64,000 nt of DNA from Antilocapra americana (lineage: Eukaryota > Chordata > Mammalia > Artiodactyla > Antilocapridae), in the NCBI GenBank assembly GCA_007570785.1, contig ML664161.1, forward strand, positions 12,553,618 through 12,617,617, read 5' to 3'. The translations under genes were made by a program, and so were the position numbers. The notes beneath the pieces were generated by a model that saw only the letters and a program-made list of their open reading frames with translations, had not been told where the DNA came from and ran no database searches. Below, piece after piece: positions 23,733 to 35,381 of this stretch. Every line of letters starts with the position of its first letter. Within the stretch, counting starts at the first letter, position 1.

Positions 23733-25378
23733 GTCATTTCAGTTGCCAGTAGTGTCCGACTTTTTGCGACCCCATGGGCTGCAGCATGCCAAGCTTGCCT
23801 GTCCAGAACCAACTCCTGGAGCCTACTCAAACTCATATCCATTGAGTCAGTGATGCTATCTGACCATCTCATCTTCTGTCATCCCCTTCTCCTCCCGCCT
23901 TCAATTTTTCCCAGCATCAGGGTCTTTTCCATTGAGTCGGTTCTTTGCATCTGATGGCCAAAGTATTGGAGTTTCAGCTTCAGCATCAGTCCTTCCAATG
24001 AATATTCAGGACTGATTTCCTGTAGGATCCTGGCTGGATCTCCTTGCAGTCAAATAAAGCAGATGTTTTTCTGGAACTCTCTTAAATTTTGGATGATCCA
24101 ATGGATGTTGGCAATTTGATTTCTGGTTCCTCTGACTTGTTCTCAGTTCATGTTCTGTTGAAGCCTCACTTGGTGAATTTTGAGCATTACTTTGCTAGTG
24201 TGTGAGATTAGTGCAATTGTGCAATAGTTTGAACATTCTTTGGCATTGCTTTTCTTTGGGATTGGAATGAAAACTGACCTTTCCCAGTCCTATGGCCACT
24301 GCTGAATTTTCCAAATTTGCTGACATATTGAGTACAGCACTTTCACAGCATCATCTTTTAGGATTTGAAATAGCTCAACTAGAATCCCATCACCTCCACT
24401 AGCTTTGTTCGTAGTGATGCTTCCTAAGGCCCACTTGACTTTGCATTCCAGTATGTCTGGCTCTAGGTGAGTGATTACACCATTGTGGTTTATTGAGTCA
24501 TGAAGATCCTTTCTGTATAGTTTTTCTGTGTATTCTTGCCACTTCTTAATATCTTCTGCTTCTGTTAGGTCCATACCATTTCCATCTGTTATTGTGCCAA
24601 TCTATGCATGAAATATTCCTTTGGTATCTCTAATTTTCTTAGAAGAGATTTCTAGTCTTTCCCATTCTATTGTTTTCCTCTATTTCTTGGCATTGATCAC
24701 TGAGGAAGGCTTTCTTATCTCTCCTTGCTATTCACTGGAATTCTGCATTCCAATGGGTATATCTTTCCTTTTCTTCTTTGCCTTTAGCTTCTCTTCTTTT
24801 CTCAGCTATTTGTAAGGTCTCCTCAGTCAACTATTTTGCTTTTCTTCATTTCTTTTTCTTGGGGATGGTCTTGATCCCTGCCTCCTGTACAATGTCACAA
24901 ACCTCCATCCATAGTTCATCATGTATCTGTCTATCAGATCTAATCTCTTGAATCTATTAGTCACTTCTACTTATAATTGTAAGGGATTTGATTTAGATAA
25001 TACCTGAATGGTCTAGTGTTTTCCCCTACTTTCTTCAATTTATGTCTCAGTTTGGCAATAAGGAGTTCATGATCTGAGCTACAACCATCTCCTGGTCTTG
25101 TTTTTTTCTGACTGTATAGAACTTCTCCATCTTTGGCTGCAAAGTATAAAATCAATCTGATTTTGGTATTGACCATCTGGTGATGTCCACGTATAGAGTC
25201 TTCTTTTGTGTTGTTGGAAGAGGGTGTTTTCTATGAACAGTGCATTCTCTTGGCAAAACTCTGTTAGCATTTGACCTGCTTCATTTTGTACCCCAAGTCC
25301 AAATTTGCCTGTTACTCCAGGTAGCTCTTGACTTCCTACTTTTGCCTTCCAGTCCCCTATAGTGAAGAGGACATCTTT
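23733..25378 (-). pseudogene. BovB LINE, antisense, internal deletion, with TSD
   Basis: From the left it is BovB 3' end in reverse ('gaccccatgggctgcagcat', 'tggccaaagtattggagttt') up to about 24050. It then jumps into upstream RT ('agcagatgtttttctggaac') and continues through the linker and endonuclease to 'cctatagtgaagaggacatc'. Roughly 1 kb, including the RT catalytic box, is missing at the junction. It is flanked by ttcctatctat at 23722-23732 and 25379-25389, an 11-bp TSD. Confidence 0.92.
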
Positions 25379-25435
25379 TTCCTATCTATCCACCTATCTA
25401 CTTATCTATCCATCTATTCATCCATCCTATTGATT
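25379..25435. repeat. (CTAT/CATC)n tetranucleotide repeat
   Basis: Imperfect tetranucleotide array starting within the right TSD copy of the preceding BovB. Confidence 0.8.
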
Positions 25436-25439
25436 CTTC

Positions 25440-25564
25440 TCTTGGGAATCCTGATACATTTAGATCATTAAACTATCATCATTTATTCAAATATATTTGT
25501 ATTGTATAGTTGATTTGCAATGTTGTGCTTATTTCTGCTGTACAGCAAAGTGATTCAGTTATTC

Positions 25565-25633
<69 letters not shown>

Positions 25634-26125
25634 CACACACACAATCTTCTACATGTTCTTTTTATTGTGGTTTATCACAAGATATTGAATATTGTTCCCT
25701 GTACTATACAATAAGACCTTGTTGTTTATCCATTCTATATATACCAGCTTGAATCTACTAATCCCAAACTCCCAATCCATTCCTCTTCTAATCCCTCTCC
25801 CTCTTGGCTATCACCAGTCTGGTCTCTGTGTCTGTGAGTCTGTTTCTGTTTCATAGATAGGTTCATTTGTGTCATATTTTAGATTCTGCATATAAGTAAT
25901 ATTATAAGATATTTGTCTTTATCTGACTTACTTCACTTAGTATGATAATCTCTAGGTCCATCCACATTGCTCCAAATGACAGTATTTCATTCTTTCTTAT
26001 GGCTGAGTAATATTCCATTGTATATATGTACCACATCTTCTTTAGCCATTCTACTGTCAATGGACATTTAGGTTGTTTTCATGTCTTGACTATTGTGAAT
26101 AGTGCTGCTATAAATATACCGGTGC
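25440..26125 (-). repeat. L1 3'UTR, antisense
   Basis: The complement is a ruminant L1 3' end. Plus-strand text: 'ctgctgtacagcaaagtgat', 'tattgttccctgtactatac', 'tctgacttacttcacttagt', 'aatattccattgtatatatg', ending at 'atagtgctgctataaatata'. It stops in the region just upstream of the 3'UTR and is 5'-truncated. Confidence 0.9.
25565..25643. repeat. (TA)n(CA)n(TA)n(CA)n compound microsatellite
   Basis: Alternating AT and AC blocks inside the L1 3'UTR. Alternating purine-pyrimidine sequence of this kind can adopt Z-DNA or cruciform forms. Two overlapping open frames here are artefacts. Confidence 0.9.
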
Positions 26126-26926
26126 TTCTTTCTGTTTGCCTTTTCTTCCTGTGTCTGTTTGCTTTTCCTGTCATTGCCACTCTTGCAATGCTTCACTCTG
26201 GTAGTGATAGTTCACTTGGTAGCAGTAGTTAATTCTGATTTGCACTTTTTCCAACATTCTCTAAACCAACCTCATAATACTATTCAGGGACACCAGCACT
26301 GGTTGAGTAGAATCCCTTTCTCATAGATCTGGGCCCCAGTTTCACAGGATCGCATTTTCAAGCTCAGAAATATTGATAACAGCCAAGCAGTAATCCCTAT
26401 CACATGTCTGTGTTTCAGCTTTGTAGGATACCTCCTTCAAACTTCTAAGTTTTAATAGTTCCAACTTTTCCACTTCCTAGTCCTACAGATAGTAGTCTCT
26501 TCCTGCTATTATTACCACTATGGTAATTTTAGTGTTCCTTCTGTCCTTATAATCTTGTATAGATACAAAATATCTCCAAAAATAAATATCAAATAAAGCT
26601 AAAAGTAATATATCCTAGGAAAGGACCAGAGTTTTAGTTATGAGGACTGAGAGGCTTTGTTTTGCTCTCTTTAACTGGGTAGGATCTGGGTAGGCATCAT
26701 GAGGGAAGTGATACTTCAGGAGAGTCTATAAATTAAGCAAGAGTTTGGTTCATACAAGATGAGAATGGAAGGGCATTTCTCAAGAAAAGCTTTCTAAAAG
26801 GTATCAGTTTATGTTTCTCAAAATCATTTTAACAATGTTTAGCATTCTCTTGCCAATTGAAAGTCATCAAAGTTATGCATTCTCTTCTAAGCCCTCAAAG
26901 ACTAGTGAGTCATTTGCCCCATGACT
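26126..26926. other. Unassigned intron sequence
   Basis: No recognised repeat or exon. The right end carries the left TSD copy of the next BovB. Confidence 0.5.
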
Positions 26927-26936
26927 AAATAACTGT

Positions 26937-27364
26937 CATGTATGGATGTGAGAGTTGGACTATAAGAAAGCTGAGCACCAAAGAATTGATGCTTTTGAAT
27001 TGCGGTGTTGGAAAAGATTCTTGAGAGTCCCTTGGACAGCAAGGAGATCCTACCAGTCCATCCTAAAGGAAATCAGTCCTGAATATTCATTGGAAGGATA
27101 GATGCTGAAGCTGAAGCTCCAATACTTTGGCCACCTGATGCAAAGAACTGACTCATTGGAAAAGACCCTGATGCTGGGAAATATTGAAGGCGGGAGGAGA
27201 AGGGGATGATAGAGGATGAGATGGTTGGATGGCATCACGGATTCAATGGACATAAGTTTGAGTAAACTCCGGGTGTTGGTTATGGGCAAGAAAGCCTAGC
27301 CTGTTGCAGCCCATGGGGTCACAAAGAGTTGGACACAGCTGAACAACAGAACTGAACTGAACTG
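26937..27364 (+). repeat. BovB LINE 3' end, 5'-truncated, with TSD
   Basis: 'atggatgtgagagttggact', 'gaattgatgcttttgaattg', 'gagttggacacagctgaaca', ending in tandem 'actga' units. The 10-bp TSD aaataactgt lies at 26927-26936 and 27365-27374. Confidence 0.95.
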
Positions 27365-27374
27365 AAATAACTGT

Positions 27375-28257
27375 AGATGATTTGCTGCTGAAAATGAATG
27401 AATAGTTCAGTGTTATGATAGTTCCTTTTCTATTCCTTTGTTTTTATTGGTTACTTCTAATTGATGTCATTGTGTCTAGTTGCTGGTAATTGCCTCAGTT
27501 ATTCAGTATTATCTCCTTCCATAGGCAGTCTTCTGGGCTTTGTGGTAATTATTTGCCTGTGCAGGTGCTATTTTAGTTTATTTCAGCTTGATTGTTATGT
27601 TCCAGAAGCATAGCCTCAGAATATTACTATATATAAACAATCTTATCCTTGTCTCAGCTTTCTCTTTCTGGAAAAGGAGGGTAAATTTTTACTTTTGTGT
27701 AGGTCAGGGGTGTTCATCCTATAGTAATAATAATCAGAAAAATGTTTGCTGAGAATACTTGGAGACCTAAAGACTCACTAGGCCAGTACCTGAAGTTCTT
27801 TAAAATTAGCCTGTGTTATAGGATCATAAATAAAAGACCTAAGAATAAACATGAGCCACTGGACACTGACTAAAAAGTGACATGTTAACATCAGATAATT
27901 TTGTGTGTAAGGTTGGCTGAATTTGAGTCTATCAGACCAACTGTATATTAATATCTCCCTTTTCCCCATGTAACATATATGTGGTTCACTGTGTCCACAC
28001 AGTCTCTTTTCAGAGACTGTAAATTATATTATTTACAGGCTCTTGGTGGTCAAAAAACAATTGGAGCTTGAAGGTCAAGGGAGAAAACTGCATCCTAAAT
28101 TCCTATTTATCAATGATATATGGTACATAGAGCAGCGCACTTTGTGCTGCTGCAATTAAAGAACTGTCAACATTTCTAACATACACCATCATTTCAGGGT
28201 TTTATAATATGGTCATTTATCCTTACTCTTTCTTGAATTATGTGATGCCACGGCCGT
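27375..28257. other. Unassigned intron sequence
   Basis: Unique AT-rich sequence. A minus-strand frame of 63 codons near 27778-27969 has no supporting context. Confidence 0.5.
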
Positions 28258-28263
28258 AGCTGT

Positions 28264-28483
28264 AGGAAAATGAAGTGAATGTGTTAGTTGCTCAGTGTGT
28301 CCAACTCTGAGACGCCATGGAATGTAGCCTGCCAGACTCCTCAGTTCATAGAATTCTCCAGGCAAGAATACTGGAGTGGGTAGACATTTCCTTCTCCAGA
28401 GGATCTTCCTGACCTAGGGATTGAACCCAGGTCTCCTGCATGGCAGGCAGATTCTTTACCATCTGAGCTACTATGAAAGCCCC
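28264..28483 (-). repeat. Bov-tA SINE, antisense
   Basis: The complement is a full Bov-tA ('gttagttgctcagtgtgtcc', 'caagaatactggagtgggta', 'ggattgaacccaggtctcct', 'accatctgagctac'). A short agctgt at 28258-28263 and 28484-28489 may be a TSD. Confidence 0.92.
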
Positions 28484-28489
28484 AGCTGT

Positions 28490-28934
28490 CAAAGGATATC
28501 TTCAAAGTTCTTTTTAACAAGATTGTAAAGTATCTGTCAGTCTTTTCTTTTTTTTTTTTTTTCCTATTAAATGCTAGCCAGTAAAAGTTAGGGTAAGCTA
28601 ACTGTTAGCAGTCTCATAACTCAAAAAAGGCATCTATATATACACCACATAGTTTTTAGCCCCAAATACTTGACTTCATGAATGGTAAAAAATTAACTAT
28701 TAAGCTTAGGAATATATTTTAACAATAATTTTTAAAAAAAAATAAATGTCTTGCTTCTTCCTACTCTCTTATCAAATATCTATACAGAACCTAACAACAC
28801 AGTAAAGTAGAAATGACTTTGAATCACTGGTTTGTTCATAGGGAAATAAAAAGGATCTTAAATAAAGGTTTTTAAAAAAATTTTAACAATTAGCTATTTT
28901 ATTTAAAAATAATTCATAATTATGTGATCTAAAC
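28490..28934. other. Unassigned AT-rich intron sequence
   Basis: Contains T- and A-homopolymer runs (about 28546-28562 and 28733-28742); no gene or named repeat recognised. Confidence 0.5.
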
Positions 28935-29275
28935 CTCTTTATCTATGCTGTTCAACATGGTAGCCACTAGCAACTGGTGGCAGTTGTAACCTGAAATGTA
29001 GTTAGTTAGATAAAAAATTATAAAATATACACTGGATTTTAAGACTTTATCAAAAAAATGAAGTGGAAAATATCACAGTAGTAACTTTATACTGATTCAT
29101 GTTGAAATGAAGTGAAAAATATCACATTAGTAATTTTATGCTGATTCATGTTGAAATGATATTAAGTAAGTAGAGTAAAATTAATTCACCAGTTTTTTCC
29201 TTAGTTTAATGGAGCTAAATTAAAAATTATATGTATCTATTCATAATTTGATTGAACAATGTTACACTAGATGTT
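28935..29275. mobile_element. hAT-type (Charlie/MER5-like) non-autonomous transposon
   Basis: The left end 'atgctgttcaacatggtagc' followed by 'cactagcaactggtggc', and the right end 'gattgaacaatgttacacta', approximate the inverted ends of the old mammalian hAT elements that begin tgctgtccaatatggtagcc. The internal words also follow that family. Contains the 49-bp duplication listed separately. The family call is from memory. Confidence 0.55.
29060..29157. repeat. 49-bp tandem duplication (2 copies)
   Basis: Units 29060-29108 and 29109-29157, each starting gaagtg and ending gattcatgttgaaat. The copies differ at about four positions, so the duplication is not recent. Confidence 0.92.
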
Positions 29276-29495
29276 CCCAGGGATCCTACATCTTGTAGAT
29301 GAAATATCTAATTGATTTGAATTGACTCACAGCAGGGTAGTCTTATATAACTTCTAAGAGAATAGTAAGGTCTCTTTTTCTTTTTTTTTTTTTTAAAGAA
29401 ATTCTCTCTATTTCCAATTATTTTCATGATGCTATTTTTTGTGCCTGTGACAGTAGATGACAAATATGAAGCAAGTAAAATTTAAGAATAAAAGT
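29275..29495. other. Unassigned sequence with poly-T
   Basis: AT-rich sequence with a T14 run near 29381-29394; no gene recognised. Confidence 0.4.
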
Positions 29496-30110
29496 TATAT
29501 ACTAGAAACCATTGGAAACAGCTTCACTGGGGAATTCTACCAAACATACAAAGAAGAATTGATACCAATAATCTCAAACTATTTCAAACAACTGAAGATG
29601 TGGAAAAACTCTGACATTCATCATATGATGCTATCATTATCCAGATACTAAAGCAGAAAAAGATACTACCAAATAAAGAAAATTGCAAGCTCATATTTTT
29701 GATTAGTATAGATGCAAAAATCCTCAACAAAGTATTAGCAAAGTGAATCCAACAATTTATTAAAGGATAACATACCAGGACCGAGTTGGATTGATTCCAG
29801 GATCTCAAAGACAGTTAAACATATGTAAAGTAATATAATATACCACATTAACATAAACAGAAACCACATGATCATCTCAGTAGCCACAGAAAAATCATTT
29901 AACAAAATTCAACATCCATTCATGATAAAAATTCTCATCAAAGTGGGTTTAGAAGAAATAGATCATAAAACTATGAAAGCCATTTACAACATCCCAAAGT
30001 CAACATAATACTCAATGCTACTTCTACTAAATCGAGGAACAAGACAGAGATGTGCACTCTCACCACTTCTACTCAACATGATATTGGAAGTCCTAGCCAC
30101 AGAAAATGTT
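29496..30110 (+). pseudogene. L1 ORF2 reverse-transcriptase fragment
   Basis: Frames encode decayed L1 RT words: TGEFYQTYKEEL, a 'gatgcaaaaatcctcaacaa' region, HMIISVATEKSF-like sequence and 'gtgcactctcaccacttcta' (cf. GCPLSPLL). Stops interrupt every frame. It ends before the catalytic FADD box. Confidence 0.8.
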
Positions 30111-30159
30111 CAAGAAGATTAAATGATAACAGAGGAATGATCTGTGAACTGGAAGATAA

Positions 30160-30757
30160 GAGTGTAAATCATTGCTACTGAACAGGAAAAAAAGAGAAAA
30201 GAATAAAAAGAAATGAGGATAGTTTAAGAGACACCTCTGTGACAATATCTTGTGCACTAACATCCACATTATAGGCATCCTAGTAGGAAAAGAGAGATAG
30301 AAAGAGCCTGAGAATATATTTGAGGACATATTACCTGAAAACTCCTCTAACCTAGGAAAGGAAACAGACATTCAAATCTGGGACGTACACAGTCCTGTAC
30401 AGAATGACCTCAAAAGAGGAATACAGTAAGACACATTATAATTAAAATCCCCCAAATTAAAGATAAGGTGATAACATTAAAAGCAGCAAGGGAAAAGCAA
30501 CATGTAGCATACAAAGGAACTTCCAAAGGCTATCCATTGATTGTTTTATAGCGGAAACTCTGTAGGTCAGAAGAGAGTGGCACAATATACTTAAGGTTAT
30601 GAGATGCAAAAGCCTACAACCAAATATATTCTACCAATCAAGTCTCTCTTTCAGATTTCATGGAAAGATAAAAAGATTTACAGGCAAGCAAAGGATAAAA
30701 TAGTTCAGCACCACCAAGCCAGTTTTATATCAAGCGTTAAAAAAATCTTCCAGGCAA
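30160..30757 (+). pseudogene. L1 ORF1 fragment (old copy)
   Basis: Late ORF1 of an old L1: 'gaggacatattacctgaaaa', 'ccccaaattaaagataaggt' and 'attaaaagcagcaagggaaa', with the C-terminal 'cggaaactctgtaggtcaga' region. Split at 30757 by a younger L1 and resuming near 31465. Confidence 0.8.
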
Positions 30758-31464
30758 AAAAAGAAGAGGACCCAGCAATCCCACTGCTAGGCATACACAC
30801 GGAGGAAACCAGAATTGAAGGAGACACATGTACCCCAGTGTTCATCACTGCACTGTTTACAATAGCCAGGACATGGAAGCAACCTTGATGTCCATCAGCA
30901 GACGAATGGATAAGGAAGCTGTGGTATATGTATATAATGGAATATTACTCAGCCATTAAAAAGAATACATTTGAATCAGTTCTAATGAGGTGGATGAAAC
31001 TGGAGCCTATTATACAGAGTGAAGTAAGCCAGAAGAAAAAACAACAATACAGTATACTAACACATATATATGGAATTTAGAAAGATTGTAACAATAACCC
31101 TGTATGCGAGACAGCAAAAGAGATGCAGATGTATAGAACAGTCTTTTGGACTCTATGGGAGAGGGCAAGGGTGGGATGATATGGGAGAACAGCATTGAAA
31201 CATGTAAATTATTGTATGTGAAATGAATTGCCAGCCCAGGTTTGATGCTTGATACAGGGTTCTCAGGGCTGGTGCACCAGGATGACCCAGAGGGATGGAA
31301 TTGGGAGGGAAGTGGGAGGAGGGTTCTGGAAGGGGAACACATGTATACTCATGGCAGATTCATGTCAATGTATGGCAAAACCAAAACAATAATGTAAAGA
31401 AAAAAGTCTTTCTTGAATTTGTTACAATAAAAATAAGTAAATAAATAATTTTTTTAAAAAAGCT
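30758..31464 (+). repeat. Young L1 3' end nested in older L1
   Basis: Well-preserved ruminant L1 3' end: decoded words [17 protein letters not shown], 'atagccaggacatggaagca' and 'ggaatattactcagccatta', then the 3'UTR ('tcagggctggtgcaccagga', 'gggaatgg'-type G-rich block) and an A/T-rich tail with 'aataaataatt'. Clearly less diverged than the flanking L1 pieces. Confidence 0.88.
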
Positions 31465-32645
31465 AATGAATAAAGACAAACATAAAGTTTGGAAACCATT
31501 TACACCCAAAGCTAGTAGGAAAGTTAAAAGGCAAAAGTAGTAAAAATCATTTAGGTCTACAATAAGCACTTAAGAGATACACAAAACAATTAGATGTAAT
31601 ATGCAATATCTAAAACAGGAATCATAAGGAGAGGAGAATACAAATGCAAGGTTATTAAAACACATTTGAAAGTAAGAGATCAGCAACTTAGAACAATCAT
31701 ATATCTATATACAATGCTATACAAAAACCTCATGGTAACCACAAACTATAATAGATACACAAATAAAAGAGAAAAAGGATTCCAAACATAACATTAAAGA
31801 TGGTTATCAAATCACAAGAGAACAAAAGATGAAGAAAGGAACAAAAATACCTATGGAAGTAACCTCAAAATAATTAATAAAATGGGAAGACGAACACATA
31901 CATCATTACCATAAATATAAATTAACTAAATGATCCAATCAAAAGACATAGACTGACATAGACTGGCTGAATGGATACAAAATTAAGACCCACATGTATG
32001 GAGTCAAGAGTGTCTGTAAGACTTATTTCAGATCCAATGACACGCAGAGACTGAAAGTGATAGCATGGTAAAAAGTATCCTACACAAATGAAAATCCAAA
32101 GAAGATATGGTAGCAATACTCATATCAGACAAAATAGACTTTAAAGACTGTTATAAGAGACAAAGGAGACATTATATAATGACTGAGGAATCAATCCAAG
32201 AAGAATATATAACAATTGTAAATATATTTACACCCAATATAGGAGCACTTAAATGCACAAAGCAAATAAACAAAAGGGGAGAAACTGACAATAAGAAACT
32301 AATAATAGGGAACTATAACACCCCACCTACCTCAATGGACATATCATCCAGACAGAAAGTAAATAAAGGAGCACTGCCCTTAAATAACATATTACATCAA
32401 ATGAACGTAATACACATACACACACAGAACATTACATCTGAAAGCAGCAGGATACACATTCTTTTAATTTGCAAATGTAACATTCTCCAGGAGAATCACA
32501 TACAGGGCCACAAAAAAATTCTTCCGTACATTTCTATTTTCTTAAGTTGTATGAAACATCATTTCCAACTTCAATGCTATGAGACTAAAAACAAACTACA
32601 AGGGGAAAAAAACTGCACAAAAACACAAACATGTGGAGGCTAAAC
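31465..32645 (+). pseudogene. Older L1: late ORF1/inter-ORF and ORF2 endonuclease
   Basis: Continues the interrupted old L1 with the ORF1 tail and spacer, then ORF2 endonuclease from about 31920. Recognisable words: 'ccaatcaaaagacatagact', AILISDKIDF, NIFTPNIGA and IIGNYNTPPT. An open segment of 178 codons (32107-32643) covers much of it, but EN residues are decayed (GNYNT for GDFNT). Confidence 0.8.
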
Positions 32646-32649
32646 AATA

Positions 32650-33075
32650 TGCATTAAATGGTACAACCTATTATTAATAAAATAAGGTACAAGAATATGT
32701 TGTACAGCATAAGGTATATAGCCAATATTTTATAATAACTGTAAATGGAATATAACCTTTAAAAGTTCTGAATCACCATGTTGTACACCTGTAATTTATA
32801 TAATGTTGCTGTTTAGTCGCTAAGTTGTGTCTGACTCTTTTGTGACCTCACAGACTTTTTCCCACCAGGTTCCTCTGTTCATGGGATTTTCCAGGCAAGA
32901 ATACTGGACCGGGTTGCCATTTCCTTCTTCAAGGGATCTTCCCTACCCAGGGATAGAACCCATGTCTCCTACATTGGCAGGCAGATTCTTTACCACTGAG
33001 CTGGTAAAGAATCTGGGAAGTCCCAACTTTTTATAATATTATACATTAATTATATCTCAATTTAAAAATAATAAT
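32650..33075 (+). repeat. L1 3' tail split by a Bov-tA
   Basis: 'ttgtacagcataaggtatat', 'gccaatattttataataact', 'catgttgtacacctgtaatt' is an L1 3' end. It resumes after the SINE as 'ataatattatacattaatta' with an A-rich tail. It sits inside the older L1 ORF2 series. Confidence 0.8.
32803..33023 (-). repeat. Bov-tA SINE, antisense, nested in L1 tail
   Basis: Complement of Bov-tA: 'gctgtttagtcgctaagttg', 'caggcaagaatactggaccg', 'ggcaggcagattctttacca'. The L1 tail is continuous when it is removed. Confidence 0.92.
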
Positions 33076-33084
33076 AACAGCAAA

Positions 33085-34388
33085 AAAGACCCAAAGGAAA
33101 ATTATTAGAAATGAATTCAGTAATGTAATAGGGCACAATATTAATTTACAGAGATGTGTTGCATTTCTTTACACGAATAATGAAATATCAGAAAGAGAAA
33201 GATAAAAAGCAATTTCGTTTAGGAAAAAACCCAGAATAAAATTATAGACAAAATGTTCTCAGACAAACTGTAGCAATTTTTCTTAGATAAGTCTTCCAAC
33301 TCAAAGGAAATAAAAGCAAAAATAAACTAATAGTACCTAAACAAATGTAAACACTTTTGCACAGCAAAGAAAACCATCAACAAAGTGAAAAGACAGTCCA
33401 CAGAATGGGAGAATATATTTGCAAATGGTGTGGCCAATAAGGGGTTAATAGCCAATATATACAAACAGCTCAGAAAACTTAATACTGAAAAACCAAAAAG
33501 CTCAGTATCAAAATGGGCAGAAGTACTACACTTTTCCAAGGAAGATATACAGATGGCCAACAGACACATAAAATGATGCTCAACGTTGCTCATTATTAGA
33601 GAGATGCAAATTAAAGCCACAATGAAGTACTGCTTTTCATTGGTCAGCATAGCTATCATTAAAATGTCTACACATAATAAATGCTGGACAGGATGTGTAG
33701 AAAAAGGAACCATCATACACTGCTGGTGGGAATGTAACCTGGCACAGCCATTATGAAAAATAGTATGGAGATTCCTTCAAAAACTAAAGTATGACTACCA
33801 TATGTATGATCCAGCAAACTTGTTTGTGGGTATATATGTGGGAAAAACCAAAACATTAACTCAGAAAGATACATGCCCCCAGTGTTCCCAGCAGCACTCT
33901 TTGCTATAGCCAAGACATGGAAGGAACCCAGGTTCCCATCAGAAGATGACTGGCTTAATAAAATGTGGTATATGTATACAATGAAATATTACTCAGTCAT
34001 AAAAAATAATGTCATTTGCAGCAATATGGATGGACCTAGTGAATATTATATATCAAAGACAAATATAGATTCTACTTTTATGTGAAATCTAAAAGGTAAT
34101 ACAAATAAAACTGTATCAAAACATAAACACAGTCACTGACACAGGAAACAAACATATTTATCAAAGAGGAGAGATGGGGCAGGGACAAATTAGGAGTATG
34201 TGATTAATAGATATAAATTATACACAAAATAGATACATAACAAGGAATTACTATATAGCACAGAAAATTATATTCAGTATTTTATAGTAACCTACAATGG
34301 AATAAGAAAAAGTATATAGCTGAATCAGTATACCATATGCCTGAAACTAACACAATATTGTAAATCAACTTATAGTTCAATACGAAAA
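33085..34388 (+). pseudogene. L1 ORF2 C-terminus and 3'UTR
   Basis: Late ORF2 ('gttgcatttctttacacgaa', 'acttttgcacagcaaagaaa', 'agatatacagatggccaaca', 'ctgctggtgggaatgtaacc'), then 3'UTR ('tatatagcacagaaaattat', 'gcctgaaactaacacaatat'). Decayed, with many stops. Confidence 0.85.
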
Positions 34389-34864
34389 GAAAACACTCAT
34401 GAAAAATGAGTACAGGTCTCATATTTGGAGTATATGTAACTATACTATAACATTTAGTTATAGTATTTATTTAAATGTTATAATATGTCTAGATAAAATT
34501 TGATAATTAAAAAAAGAGAGACACAAATTTTAAGTATTCACAGTGGGTGGAGAAGTACTTAGTATATGTGATCACCTCCCTATTTTGTTAGAAAATATCC
34601 TCAGGCAAGTATTTACCATCTCACTTGATTTTCTTTTAGAGAAAATAATTATTGTAGTAGGGAGAAAATTTTATTTACTATATTCTTATTGCCAGTGCCA
34701 TGAATTATTATAAGTTTGGAAAAATTCATTTTGATATTTCTTTGGAATACTGTGTCTATCAGTCCTGAGTTTCAAGTATAGTACTTGCTGAAATATGATT
34801 TTAATATAAGTACCAAAATAGAGACTGATACTCAAAACCCTTTCAATCATTTGCTTTTCTAAAT
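34389..34864. other. Unassigned intron sequence
   Basis: AT-rich, no recognised element. Confidence 0.45.
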
Positions 34865-35170
34865 ATTGCCTCTCCTACTTAAGTGCTATATGATGTGGGA
34901 CTGCCTTATCTCTCTATGCCTTTTCCTTTCTCTGTAAAATGGGTGTTACTAATGGCATTTGAGAAGGAAATGGCAACACTCCAGTATTCTTGCCTAGGAA
35001 ATCCCATGGACAAAGTCTGAGCCTGGTGGGCTACAATTCATGAGGTCGCAAAGAGTCAGCCACAACTTGGTAGCTGAGCACTAATGGTATATGTTGCATT
35101 AAGTAGTTTTAAGGATTAAATGTGCTAGAATATGCAAAATGCTTAGAATGTTGTTCAGCATATTGTAGGG
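34865..35170 (+). repeat. MIR SINE split by a Bov-tA
   Basis: 'ctctgtaaaatgggtgttac' then, after the Bov-tA, 'aaggattaaatgtgctagaa', 'caaaatgcttagaatgttgt': the 3' half of MIR in sense, restored when 34956-35087 is removed. Confidence 0.65.
34956..35079 (+). repeat. Bov-tA SINE, 5'-truncated, with TSD
   Basis: 'gagaaggaaatggcaacact', 'gagcctggtgggctacaatt', 'cgcaaagagtcagccacaac'. Flanked by actaatgg(c/t)at beginning at 34948 and 35080, an 11-bp duplication with one change. Confidence 0.88.
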
Positions 35171-35174
35171 AGGG

Positions 35175-35371
35175 GAAAAAACAAATTTTCTTCTGTCTCC
35201 CTCGGTTCACTAACTGGGACCCTGCAAACTAGATATATAAAAATAGAGTAACAGAGAAAAACAAACAGGTGATTGACACATGAAGCACGTCTCCACAGAA
35301 GAGAAACTCATCCACAGTGATGAGTAACTCAAAGGGGTGGTCAGAACTTATACTTTTATTGCATCTTAAAG
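35175..35371. other. Unassigned sequence left of the long L1
   Basis: Joins smoothly to 47602 onward when the L1 is removed; possibly part of an old LTR-type repeat but not assigned. Confidence 0.35.
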
Positions 35372-35381
35372 AAGAGCAATG

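Noticed and set aside
25510..25752. Open frames across the TA/CA microsatellite
   Set aside because: They encode YIYIYTHTHTH-type repeats from the dinucleotide tract.
33327..33716. 129-codon minus-strand frame with membrane-like composition
   Set aside because: Antisense of L1 ORF2 C-terminus; A-rich sense sequence gives hydrophobic F/L/I/S-rich antisense peptides.
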